Origin: Kineosphaera sp032229625
Lineage (GTDB): Bacteria; Actinomycetota; Actinomycetes; Actinomycetales; Dermatophilaceae
Direction: 5' to 3'
Assembly: GCA_032229625.1 (NCBI GenBank)
Contig: JAVTVZ010000179.1
Span: 1-36,723 of the forward strand
Length of the DNA: 36,723 bases
The translations under genes and the position numbers were made by a program. A model generated the notes under the pieces. It made no database searches, had not been told where the DNA came from, and worked only from the letters and a program-made list of their open reading frames with translations. Shown here one piece after another: positions 7,251-13,735 of this stretch. Position 1 is the first letter of the stretch. Every line of letters begins with the position of its first letter.

Positions 7251-8354
7251 ATGACGCGTCCGGTGCACACGCTCCCCAAGGCCCACCTGCACCTGCACTT
7301 CACCGGCTCGATGAGCATGGACACGCTCGCCGCGATGGCCGCCTCGCACGGGGCGCGGCTGCCGCGGGCGCTCACCGAGCACTGGCCACCCGACCTGACG
7401 GAGGCCGACGCGCGGGGCTGGTTCCGCTTCCAGCGGCTCTACGACGCGGCCCGCGCCTGCGTGCGCGGAGAGGCGGACATGCGGCGCATCGTCGCCGAGG
7501 CGGCCGCCGCCGATGCCGCCGAGGGCTCCGGCTGGCTCGAGCTGCAGGTCGACCCGACGAGCTACGCGCCCTTCGTCGGCGGCATCACCCCGGCGCTGGA
7601 GATCGTGCTCGACGAGGCGCGCGCCGCCGGTGAACGCACCGGCATCGACGTCGCCGTCGTCGTGGCCGCCAGTCGCACCCGCCACCCGCTCGACGCCCGC
7701 ATCCTGGCCCGCCTCGCCGCGCAATACGCCGGCGACGGGCCCGGACAGGTCGTGGGCTTCGGCCTGAGCAACGACGAGCGGCGCGGCAACACCGAGGACT
7801 TCGCGGCCGCGTTCCGCATCGCCGCGAAGGCCGACCTCGCGCTGGTGCCACACGGCGGCGAGCTGCTCGGCGCCGAGCACGTCTCGGCGATGCTGCGGGA
7901 GCTGCACCCCGACCGCCTCGGGCACGGGGTGCGCAGCGTCGAGGACCCGGCGGTGCTCGACCGGATCGTCACCGACGGCATCACCCTCGAGGTCTGCCCC
8001 GGCAGCAACGTCTCGCTCGGCGTCTACGACCGGGACGACGAGGTGCCGCTGCGCGCGCTCGTCGACGCCGGCGCGCGGGTCGCGCTCGGGGCGGACGACC
8101 CGCTGCTCTTCGGGTCGCGACTGGCCGACCAGTACGAGTTGGCGCGGCAGGTGCACGGCTTCGACGACGAGGGGTTGGCGGACCTGGCCCGCGGCTCGAT
8201 CGTCGGCAGCCGCGCCCCGCAGGCCCGCAAGGACGAGCTGCTCGCCGGTGTGGACGCCTGGCTGGCGACCCCGCCGGACCCCGCGGAGCGACCCCCGCGG
8301 ACCGACCCGGGCGATCACGCAGTACCCGGCACGCCGGGGCCCGGACAGGCGTAG
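7251..8354 (+). CDS. add: Adenosine deaminase
   Basis: Zinc amidohydrolase-fold enzyme converting adenosine (or a close analogue) to inosine in purine salvage. The 367-residue product has KAHLHLHFTGS at 10-20 (zinc His14 and His16), HGGE at 201-204 (His and the proton-relay Glu), LGHGVRS with His225, and ALGADDPLLF at 278-287 (Asp282/Asp283). HFTGS replaces the HLDG of classical ADA, as in the actinobacterial subfamily. A frame is open upstream from 7107, but MTRPVHTLPKAHLHLH is the natural start and the rest would overlap the divergent cyclase gene. The C-terminal 25 residues are Pro-rich and disordered. Adenine deaminase activity is a less likely alternative. Confidence 0.88.
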   Translation: MTRPVHTLPKAHLHLHFTGSMSMDTLAAMAASHGARLPRALTEHWPPDLTEADARGWFRFQRLYDAARACVRGEADMRRIVAEAAAADAAEGSGWLELQVDPTSYAPFVGGITPALEIVLDEARAAGERTGIDVAVVVAASRTRHPLDARILARLAAQYAGDGPGQVVGFGLSNDERRGNTEDFAAAFRIAAKADLALVPHGGELLGAEHVSAMLRELHPDRLGHGVRSVEDPAVLDRIVTDGITLEVCPGSNVSLGVYDRDDEVPLRALVDAGARVALGADDPLLFGSRLADQYELARQVHGFDDEGLADLARGSIVGSRAPQARKDELLAGVDAWLATPPDPAERPPRTDPGDHAVPGTPGPGQA

Positions 8355-8416
8355 GACTGGGGTATGACACGTCACACGCGGAACGGGACGGGCGGCCACG
8401 CCGATCGGCGCCCGCG

Positions 8417-8959
8417 ATGAGCGCGGCCCGCTGGGCGTGGCTCGCGGTGGTCGCCGCCTGTGCCGCGATGCCGGCCTGGACCTCGGGGCAGTTGCCGGAG
8501 CGGGTCGCGAGCCACTTCGGGTCCGGCGGCGAGGCCGACCAATGGGCGACGCGCACCGACTTCCTCCTCAGCTCGACCCTGGTGGGGCTCGCGGTCCTCG
8601 TCGCGCTGCCGCTGCCGGCGCTGCTCCTGGATCGCATCCCCGCCACCCTGGTCAACGTGCCGCACCGCGACTACTGGCTCGACGAGCGGCACCCGGCACG
8701 TCGCCGAGAATTCGGGCGGCGCTTCTTCGACGACCTGTGCGTCGTGTCGGCACTGACGGGGCTGCTGCTCATCGCGATGCAGGTCGAGACCGTCGCCGCG
8801 AACCGCCTCGACCCGCCGCACCTCTCGTCGTGGGCGCCGGTCGCGCTGATCGCCTACCTGGTCGTCGTGGCGGTCTGGGTCGCCTGGATCCTGCTGGTGC
8901 GCTACCGGCCACCGGCCGACGAGCCCGGCGCCTCCAGCGGCCCGGTCCTGCCGCTCTGA
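8417..8959 (+). CDS. DUF1648 membrane protein
   Basis: A 180-residue integral membrane protein. After a first hydrophobic helix (about 5-22) comes the DUF1648 signature LPERVASHFGSGGEADQWATR (about 26-46), found in the SdpI-type and related families, then membrane helices at about 49-71, 106-122 and 139-163 and a short polar tail. The arginine-rich segment RHPARRREFGRRF lies between helices. The biochemical role is unknown. It follows the deaminase by 62 bp on the same strand, so co-transcription is possible, but no functional link is evident. The start at 8417 has no strong ribosome site. Confidence 0.8.
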   Translation: MSAARWAWLAVVAACAAMPAWTSGQLPERVASHFGSGGEADQWATRTDFLLSSTLVGLAVLVALPLPALLLDRIPATLVNVPHRDYWLDERHPARRREFGRRFFDDLCVVSALTGLLLIAMQVETVAANRLDPPHLSSWAPVALIAYLVVVAVWVAWILLVRYRPPADEPGASSGPVLPL

Positions 8960-8978
8960 GCCGCCAGCATCGGACGGC

Positions 8979-9021
8979 TCCGATCCGGGTCCGATCCGTG
9001 GCCTGTCCGATCCGTGGCCTG
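8979..9021 (+). repeat. 16-bp tandem repeat
   Basis: TCCGATCCGTGGCCTG occurs twice in perfect tandem (8990-9005, 9006-9021), preceded by a truncated copy TCCGATCCGGG (8979-8989). It lies 20 nt after the DUF1648 gene. Confidence 0.85.
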
Positions 9022-9098
9022 CCCGACGCCGCAGAGCGGGCGGTCGACCATCCGCACTGCGGGCGCTCGCAGGCCCAGCTCGCGGGACCGGGGGGCCC

Positions 9099-9207
9099 AC
9101 AGTTTGGTGCGGCACCCACCGCAGCGGGAAACTGTCTCCAGACGAGCGGGCGATGCCCGTCGTCCACGGCCGACGAGCGTCGGCACCCGGGCGACACCGG
9201 CGTCGCC
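9099..9207 (+). promoter_or_regulatory. Hairpin-rich leader of the EIIB gene
   Basis: Four consecutive inverted repeats lead up to the EIIB ribosome site. H1: ACAGTTT (9099-9105)/AAACTGT (9129-9135) with inner TGCGG/CCGCA (9108-9112, 9119-9123). H2: GACGA and CGGGC (9141-9151) with GCCCG and TCGTC (9155-9164). H3: GCCGACG (9169-9175)/CGTCGGC (9178-9184). H4: GGCGAC (9190-9195)/GTCGCC (9202-9207). A cis-acting RNA is inferred from the ordered stems; in such GC-rich DNA some may be chance. Confidence 0.45.
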
Positions 9208-9240
9208 GACCTACGCCCACCTACGGGAGGACCAGCCCCC

Positions 9241-9471
9241 ATGAGCAAGGCATCCGACATCCTCGCCGCCCTCGGCGGGGCGGACAACATCGTCGAGATC
9301 GAGCCCTGCACGACCCGACTGCGCACCGAGTTGACCGACCCGGCGCTCGTCGACGAGGTCGCGCTGCGCCGGGCCGGTGCCCACGGTGTCATCGCCGCCG
9401 GCAGCGTCGTGCAGGTCGTCGTCGGGCTCGACGCCGAGGCTCTCTCCGAGGAGATCGACGACCTGCGGTGA
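9241..9471 (+). CDS. PTS EIIB subunit, glucose/GlcNAc family, stand-alone
   Basis: Phosphocarrier domain of the glucose/N-acetylglucosamine type sugar phosphotransferase system; it passes phosphate from EIIA to the sugar held by EIIC. The 76-residue protein is a single EIIB domain. The phosphorylated cysteine is Cys23 in IEPCTTRLRTEL, and the following AGAHGVIAAGSVVQVVVGLDAE block matches the family. A strong GGGAGGA ribosome site precedes the ATG. No EIIA, EIIC, HPr or EI gene is in the window, so this is an orphan that must work with partners elsewhere, as with NagF-like EIIB proteins in other actinobacteria. It ends at a perfect terminator shared with murB. Confidence 0.93.
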   Translation: MSKASDILAALGGADNIVEIEPCTTRLRTELTDPALVDEVALRRAGAHGVIAAGSVVQVVVGLDAEALSEEIDDLR

Positions 9472-9522
9472 GCGCGCGCCGCACCGTGCTGCTGCGCCCG
9501 CGCGCGGCGGCTCCGGACGTGT

Positions 9523-9561
9523 GATGACGCCCGATCGGGACCGGCCCGATCGGGCGTCATC
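9523..9561. terminator. Bidirectional terminator, EIIB/murB
   Basis: GATGACGCCCGATCGGG (9523-9539) and its exact complement (9545-9561) form a perfect 17-bp stem with loop ACCGG between convergent genes. Confidence 0.88.
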
Positions 9562-9629
9562 GGCATCCACCCGCCTGCAGGCCGCGCATCCCTCATCGGA
9601 GCGCGCCCCGTGTCCAGGCGTTCGCCTGC

Positions 9630-10730
9630 TCAGAGCTGCAGTCCGACGAGGACCGGCTCGTTGACGAGGGTCACCCCGAAGGCGTCGCGGACCCCGTCGC
9701 GCACCTCGCGCGCCAGGCGCAGCACATCCTGCGCGCGGGCGCTGCCCCGGTTGGTCAGAGCCAGCGTGTGCTTGGTCGACAGCGAGGCCGGGCCCGGCAG
9801 GCCGTAGCCCTTGGCGAAGCCGGCCTTGTCGATGAGCCACGCGGCGCTCGTCTTGGTCGCGCCGTCGGCGTCGGGGAAGGCCGGCGGGGCGACGTCCTGC
9901 CCCAGTCGGGCGCGCGCCCGGCTGCGCAGCTCCTCGAACTGCGGAGGGGGCAGGATCGGGTTGGTGAAGAACGAGCCGCAACTCCACGTGTCGTGATCGT
10001 CGGCGTCCAGGACCATGCCGCGCCTCGTCCGCTGCTCGATCACCGCCGCGCGCGCGTCGGCCAGCGGCACCCGGGTGCCCAGATCGACCCCGAGACCGCG
10101 GGCCAGGTCGGCGTAGGCGATGGGCCGGGACAGGTCGGCGATGTCGAGCTGGAAGGTGACGTCGAGCACGACATAGCGCGGGCTCGCCCCCTGCATCGCC
10201 GCCTTGAAGATCGACTGCCGGTAGGAGAAGCCGCAGTCCGCGGCCGCGAAGGTGCGAATGCTCCCCGTCTGACGATCCCACGTGCGCACCCGCGCGATCG
10301 TCTGGGCGACGTCCTGCCCGTAGGCGCCGACATTCTGCACCGGGGTGGCGCCGGTCAGTCCGGGGATGCCCGAGAGGGCCTCGATGCCGGCCCAGCGCTG
10401 CCCGACTGCGTGGGCGACGACGTCGTCCCAGGGCTCACCGGCCGCGATCCGCACCGTCGCCCCGGAGCACAGGTCCGCGGACTCGACGTGCAGCCCGCGC
10501 GAGGCGATGCGCAGCACCGTGCCGTCGAAGCCGTCGTCGCTGACGAGCAGGTTGGACCCGCCGGACACGACGAGCAGTGGCTCGCCCCGCTCGTCGGCCT
10601 CGCGGACCACGGCGACGATCTCGTCGGCCTCCGTCGCGGTGACCACCCGCGCGGCCGGGCCGCCGACGCGCATCGTCGTCATCGTCGCCAGGTCGACCGG
10701 CGCCTGCGGGCGCGCCTCGCTGCCGGCCAT
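9630..10730 (-). CDS. murB: UDP-N-acetylmuramate dehydrogenase MurB
   Basis: FAD enzyme that reduces UDP-GlcNAc-enolpyruvate to UDP-MurNAc with NADPH in peptidoglycan synthesis. The 366-residue product contains the FAD-binding blocks MRVGGPAARV (about 17), VVSGGSNLLVSDDGFDGTV (about 48-66) and IPGLTGATPVQNVGAYGQD (about 116-134), then FSYRQSIFK, the catalytic-serine motif CGSFFTNPI, and NEPVLVG at the end where the catalytic Glu is expected. The ATG at 10730 has a GGAG site; a GTG at 10757, 5 nt after the hadB stop, is possible and would add nine residues. The frame is open much further upstream only as a shadow of hadB. It lies 32 nt after hadB, likely in one transcript. Confidence 0.95.
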   Translation of the reverse strand: MAGSEARPQAPVDLATMTTMRVGGPAARVVTATEADEIVAVVREADERGEPLLVVSGGSNLLVSDDGFDGTVLRIASRGLHVESADLCSGATVRIAAGEPWDDVVAHAVGQRWAGIEALSGIPGLTGATPVQNVGAYGQDVAQTIARVRTWDRQTGSIRTFAAADCGFSYRQSIFKAAMQGASPRYVVLDVTFQLDIADLSRPIAYADLARGLGVDLGTRVPLADARAAVIEQRTRRGMVLDADDHDTWSCGSFFTNPILPPPQFEELRSRARARLGQDVAPPAFPDADGATKTSAAWLIDKAGFAKGYGLPGPASLSTKHTLALTNRGSARAQDVLRLAREVRDGVRDAFGVTLVNEPVLVGLQL

Positions 10731-10762
10731 CGACTCCGCCCCGGCCCCGGCCGTCACGCCGC

Positions 10763-11281
10763 TCAACGGTCGCCGAGGTCGACGACGACCAGAGCGCGGC
10801 CCAGGACCTTCGTGCCGGCGCAGGTGACCGCGAGCTCCACCGTGACCCGGCCGGCCTGGGCGTCGACCTTCTTCACCGTGCCGAGCACGTCCACGCTCGC
10901 TCCTGCGTCGCGGGGCACCGGCACCATCCCCACGAACTTCGTGCCGTACTCGACGATCCGCCCGGGATCGCCGCACCAGGCGGCGACGGCCTCGACGGCC
11001 GCGCCCATCGTGAACATGCCGTGGGCGATGACGTCGGGCAGCCCGACACCCGCGGCGAAGTGCTCGTCCCAGTGGATCGGGTTGCGGTCGCCGCTCGCCC
11101 CCGCGTAGTGCACGAGACGCGCGCGGTCGACGGCGATGCGGTGCGGCGGCAGCGTGTCGCCCACGGCGAGGTCCGCGAGCGCCGGGGGCCGCGGCGCGCC
11201 CGGGGTCTCGATGCCTGGGGTTTCGATGCCTGGGGTTTCGATGCCCGGGGTCTCGATGCCCGGGGTCTGGCCGGCGCTCAT
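10763..11281 (-). CDS. hadB: MaoC/HadB-type (3R)-hydroxyacyl-ACP dehydratase subunit with repeat head
   Basis: Hot-dog fold dehydratase subunit of the actinobacterial HadAB type, acting on 3-hydroxyacyl-ACP in fatty acid elongation. The 172-residue product carries the catalytic hydratase-2 motif YAGASGDRNPIHWDEHFAAGVGLPDVIAHGMFTMG (about residues 59-93: Asp and His of the dyad). Residues 7-27 are an unusual head of four TPGIE pentapeptides, encoded by a 15-bp tandem repeat, before the conserved start APRPPALADLAVGDTLPP. The ATG overlaps the hadA stop (ATGA) and has a GGGGAGG site. The native protein might start at a later codon, but no in-frame start lies between the repeat and the domain. 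Confidence 0.88.
   Translation of the reverse strand: MSAGQTPGIETPGIETPGIETPGIETPGAPRPPALADLAVGDTLPPHRIAVDRARLVHYAGASGDRNPIHWDEHFAAGVGLPDVIAHGMFTMGAAVEAVAAWCGDPGRIVEYGTKFVGMVPVPRDAGASVDVLGTVKKVDAQAGRVTVELAVTCAGTKVLGRALVVVDLGDR
11201..11265 (-). repeat. 15-bp tandem repeat in the hadB head
   Basis: Units of 15 bp begin at 11201, 11216, 11231 and 11246, with a partial fifth at 11261. The two middle copies are identical, and the two outer copies are identical to each other. Each copy encodes one G-I-E-T-P pentapeptide. Confidence 0.9.
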
Positions 11282-11727
11282 GCGTCCTCCCCTCGCACGA
11301 TGAGGCTGGAGGTGACCGTCGCGCGGGCATCGCCGGCGACCGTGGCGAGCTCCACCCGGGTCGTCACCATGGCGTTGCCCGCAACCTCGCGGACCCGGTC
11401 GACGTGCAGCACGCCGACGACCTCGTCGCCGGCGGTCAGCGGCGCGTGATGCACGAACTTCTCCTCCCCGTGGACGACCCGGCTGAAGTCGATCTCGGCG
11501 TCCGGGTCGCTGATGAACTGTGACTCCACCCGCTGGGCGAGCACGACCGCGAAGGTCGGCGGGGCGATGACGTCGGCATATCCGGCCGCGCGGGCGGCCT
11601 CGACATCGCGGTGCAGCGGGCTCGAGGCGCCGAGCACGTCCGCGAACTCGGCGATGTGCTCGCGGCCGACCTGGAACGGTCGATCCGGCGGGTAGCTGCG
11701 GCCCTCGAAGGAGGCGTTGACTGGCAT
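11278..11727 (-). CDS. hadA: HadA-type (3R)-hydroxyacyl-ACP dehydratase subunit
   Basis: Non-catalytic, substrate-binding hot-dog partner of HadB. The 149-residue product begins MPVNASFEGRSYPPDRPFQVGREHIAEFADVLGASSPLHRD and has VIAPPTFAVVLAQR where HadB has its catalytic histidine loop, as in mycobacterial HadA (FAS1_DH_region). The ATG at 11727 is preceded by AAGGTGG. The frame is open upstream to 11976 only by overlapping rpmG. It is in operon with hadB through a 4-nt overlap, 122 nt after rpmG. Confidence 0.9.
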   Translation of the reverse strand: MPVNASFEGRSYPPDRPFQVGREHIAEFADVLGASSPLHRDVEAARAAGYADVIAPPTFAVVLAQRVESQFISDPDAEIDFSRVVHGEEKFVHHAPLTAGDEVVGVLHVDRVREVAGNAMVTTRVELATVAGDARATVTSSLIVRGEDA

Positions 11728-11768
11728 GGCGACCACCTTAGGACGCCCCACCGGGCAGGACGCACGAC

Positions 11769-11796
11769 CGGCCGCCGCCCGTGAGGGCGACGGCCG
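11769..11796 (-). terminator. Hairpin between rpmG and hadA
   Basis: CGGCCG-C-CGCCC (11769-11780) and GGGCG-A-CGGCCG (11785-11796) pair with a single C/A mismatch around GTGA. It lies 53 nt past the rpmG stop and may partly uncouple rpmG from hadAB. Confidence 0.5.
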
Positions 11797-11849
11797 TGAC
11801 GTGATGCTGCGGGCGATCCGCTGGGCGGACCTGCCGGAGGCGGACCGGG

Positions 11850-12020
11850 TCAGCGGGTCTCGCGGTGCTCCTGGTGCTTGCCGCACTTGGGGCAGAACTT
11901 CGCAAGCTCGAGACGATCCGGGTCGTTGCGCCGGTTCTTCTTCGTGATGTAGTTGCGGCTCTTGCACTCGACGCACGCGAGCGTGATCTTCGGACGGACC
12001 TCACTGGCTTTGCTGGCCAC
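11850..12020 (-). CDS. rpmG: 50S ribosomal protein L33, zinc-binding form
   Basis: Small large-subunit protein near the E site. The GTG at 12020 gives 56 residues, VASKASEVRPKITLACVEC... ending KHQEHRETR. Two zinc knuckles, CVEC (about 16-19) and CPKC (about 43-46), mark the Cys-containing (C+) paralogue; many actinobacteria also carry a Cys-free copy expressed under zinc shortage, which is not in this window. The core SRNYITKKNRRNDPDRLELAKFCPKC is typical. It was found by direct translation and is too short for simple long-frame searches. Its place between tRNA-Met and hadA is the standard actinobacterial order. Confidence 0.96.
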   Translation of the reverse strand: MASKASEVRPKITLACVECKSRNYITKKNRRNDPDRLELAKFCPKCGKHQEHRETR

Positions 12021-12123
12021 AGGACTACCTGTCTTTCAAACGATCGGGGTTCGGGCAGCGGTGCCGACGCGGGCACACCGACTCACCAGAATACGGGATG
12101 CCCGCGATGAACCGGAAAAGCGC

Positions 12124-12200
12124 TGGTAGCGAGGGCGGGACTCGAACCCGCGACACCACGATTATGAGTCGTGTGCTCTAACCACCTGAGCTACCCCGCC
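12124..12200 (-). tRNA. tRNA-Met (CAT anticodon), elongator
   Basis: Cloverleaf starting GGCGGGGTAGCTCAG with anticodon loop CTCATAA (CAU). The acceptor pairs with CCTCGCT through two G-U pairs (1-72 and 5-68); the paired position 1-72 marks an elongator rather than an initiator. The 3' CCA is encoded (12124-12126). Confidence 0.95.
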
Positions 12201-12266
12201 GTGGTCTCGCGCGACGACCGCAGCCCGCCCTGGTCAGGGCAAGGCGGCGGACGTGGACAAAACCAG

Positions 12267-12339
12267 AGCCCCGATAGGGAATCGAACCCTAGACCTTCTC
12301 CTTACCATGGAGACGCTCTGCCGACTGAGCTATCGGGGC
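12267..12339 (-). tRNA. tRNA-Thr (GGT anticodon)
   Basis: Cloverleaf with acceptor arms GCCCCGA (12333-12339) and TCGGGGC (12268-12274), anticodon stem TCTCC/GGAGA and loop ATGGTAA giving GGU, T-arm GGTTCGATTCC. CCA is not encoded. It is first in the tRNA-Thr, tRNA-Met, rpmG set. Confidence 0.96.
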
Positions 12340-12379
12340 GAGTCAGACGTTGGTGGCAACGCGCTGACATGCAGGGACG

Positions 12380-12409
12380 ACCTTACCTGACAGCGAGCCC
12401 GAGAGTGAA
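12380..12409 (-). promoter_or_regulatory. Candidate promoter of tRNA-Thr/tRNA-Met/rpmG
   Basis: Minus-strand TTCACT (12404-12409), an 18-nt spacer and TAAGGT (12380-12385), placed about 34 nt before the tRNA-Thr 5' end. Confidence 0.55.
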
Positions 12410-12424
12410 ATCGCCTCGCCAGGA

Positions 12425-12450
12425 GGCCGGTCCCGGCCGCTGCGCAGCCG
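12425..12450 (-). terminator. Hairpins ending the biotin-type operon
   Basis: Within 35 nt of the EcfT stop lie GGCCGG (12425-12430)/CCGGCC (12433-12438) and the self-complementary CTGCGCAG, which overlap into one structured block before the tRNA promoter. There is no T-run. Confidence 0.4.
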
Positions 12451-12458
12451 GTAGCTCG

Positions 12459-13058
12459 TCAGTCGTCGTCGAGGCCGCGGGCCGCGAGGGCGTCACCGAC
12501 CCGGTCCGCGTGGCGCACCGCGCGGATGACCAGCGGCACGAGGATCGTGTCCGGCGTCAGCCGCATGCCCCGGGCCTGGCGGGCCTCTCGCACGGCCCGC
12601 AGCGCGTCGAGCAGCACCGGGACCGACCTGATGGACAGAGCGATGACGAGGCCGACGCGCTCGACGTCGAGCAGCCGGCCGTCGAGCGGGCGCAGCAGCG
12701 CCACGATCGTGTCGGTCATGTCGCCGACCCGCGTCGTCGCGCTGACGACGGAGGCGCCCACGATCGCGACGACGAGGCCACCGACGACGACATACGCGCC
12801 GTGGGGGCCCAGGAGCCACGCCTGCACGATGCCCAGGAGCAGCACGATCCAGCGCAGCGGCCACGCGAGCCGACACAGGCCGCGCAGCCCCAGGCCGGCG
12901 AGCAGTCCGGCGCTCAGGACCAGCGCTGCGCCGGCCGTGACCACCCACGGGCGCTGGGCGGCCACGAGCACGGTCGTCAGGACCAGGAGGGCCAGCAGCT
13001 TGACGCCGGGGCGCGCCCGGTGCAGCACCGAGTCGCCCGCGACGTAGACGCCGATCAC
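12459..13058 (-). CDS. bioN: EcfT/BioN-type transmembrane component of an ECF transporter
   Basis: Energy-coupling membrane subunit that links the ATPase to the substrate-binding protein, here BioY. The GTG at 13058 overlaps the stop of the ATPase gene (GTGA) and gives 199 residues starting VIGVYVAGDSVLHRARPGVK. Four to five membrane helices lie between about 22 and 120. The two cytoplasmic coupling motifs REARQARGM (about 163-171) and DALAARGLD (about 190-198) carry the Ala-Arg-Gly signatures that dock the ATPases. The open frame upstream belongs to the overlap with the ATPase gene. Last gene of the five-gene operon. Confidence 0.88.
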   Translation of the reverse strand: MIGVYVAGDSVLHRARPGVKLLALLVLTTVLVAAQRPWVVTAGAALVLSAGLLAGLGLRGLCRLAWPLRWIVLLLGIVQAWLLGPHGAYVVVGGLVVAIVGASVVSATTRVGDMTDTIVALLRPLDGRLLDVERVGLVIALSIRSVPVLLDALRAVREARQARGMRLTPDTILVPLVIRAVRHADRVGDALAARGLDDD

Positions 13059-13735
13059 GGCCCGTCCATGAGGCGGCAGTAGTGCGCGAGCGCCTCGGGC
13101 GGCGGGCCGTCGGCGGCGACCCGGCCCTCGTCGATGACGATAACGCGATCCCATCCGGCCAGGAGGTCGAGGTGATGGGTGACGAGGACGACCTGCTGGG
13201 GCAACGCGGCGAGCTCGGCGGTCACGGCCCGGGCGTTGCGCCGGTCGAGCAGCGTCGTCGGCTCGTCGGCGACGAGGACCGTGGGGTCCAGGACGAGGAC
13301 GGCGGCGAGGGCGAGCATCTGCTTCTGGCCGCTGGAGAGCCGATGCGCGGGGTGGTCGGCGTGGTCGGCCAGACCGAAGCGCGCGAGCGAGGCGCGCACG
13401 ACCTCATCACGCTCCGGCGGCGTCAGCGAGCGCCGCCGCAGGGAGAAAGCGACGTCCTCGGCGACCGTCGGCATGACGATCTGGGCCTCGGGGTCGGGGA
13501 AGACGAAGCCGACCTGCTTGCGCACCTGCGCGCCCTGGCGGGCCACGTCGAGTCCGTCGACGACCACCCTCCCCGAGGTCGGGGTGACCAGCCCGTTGAT
13601 CATGCGGGCCAAGGTCGACTTGCCGGAGCCGTTGGCGCCGACGAGGCCGACGCGATGCTCGGGGATCGTCAGGTCGATCCCCCGGAGCACCACCCGGTCG
13701 TCGTAGGCGTGGTGCACGCCCTCGAAGCTGATCAT
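13055..13735 (-). CDS. bioM: Energy-coupling factor ATPase, BioM type
   Basis: ABC-type ATPase of an ECF vitamin transporter. The 226-residue product begins MISFEGVHHAYDD. It shows Walker A GANGSGKST (33-41), signature LSSGQKQ (133-139), Walker B VLVADEP (153-159, Asp157-Glu158) and the switch His187 in LVTHH. The Q-loop reads FVFPDPEAQIV: the usual first Gln is Pro80, as in actinobacterial BioM-like proteins as I recall them. Only one ATPase gene is present, fitting the dedicated BioMNY transporter with an ATPase homodimer rather than the shared EcfAA' form. Its ATG overlaps the thiolase stop (ATGA). Confidence 0.9.
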   Translation of the reverse strand: MISFEGVHHAYDDRVVLRGIDLTIPEHRVGLVGANGSGKSTLARMINGLVTPTSGRVVVDGLDVARQGAQVRKQVGFVFPDPEAQIVMPTVAEDVAFSLRRRSLTPPERDEVVRASLARFGLADHADHPAHRLSSGQKQMLALAAVLVLDPTVLVADEPTTLLDRRNARAVTAELAALPQQVVLVTHHLDLLAGWDRVIVIDEGRVAADGPPPEALAHYCRLMDGP

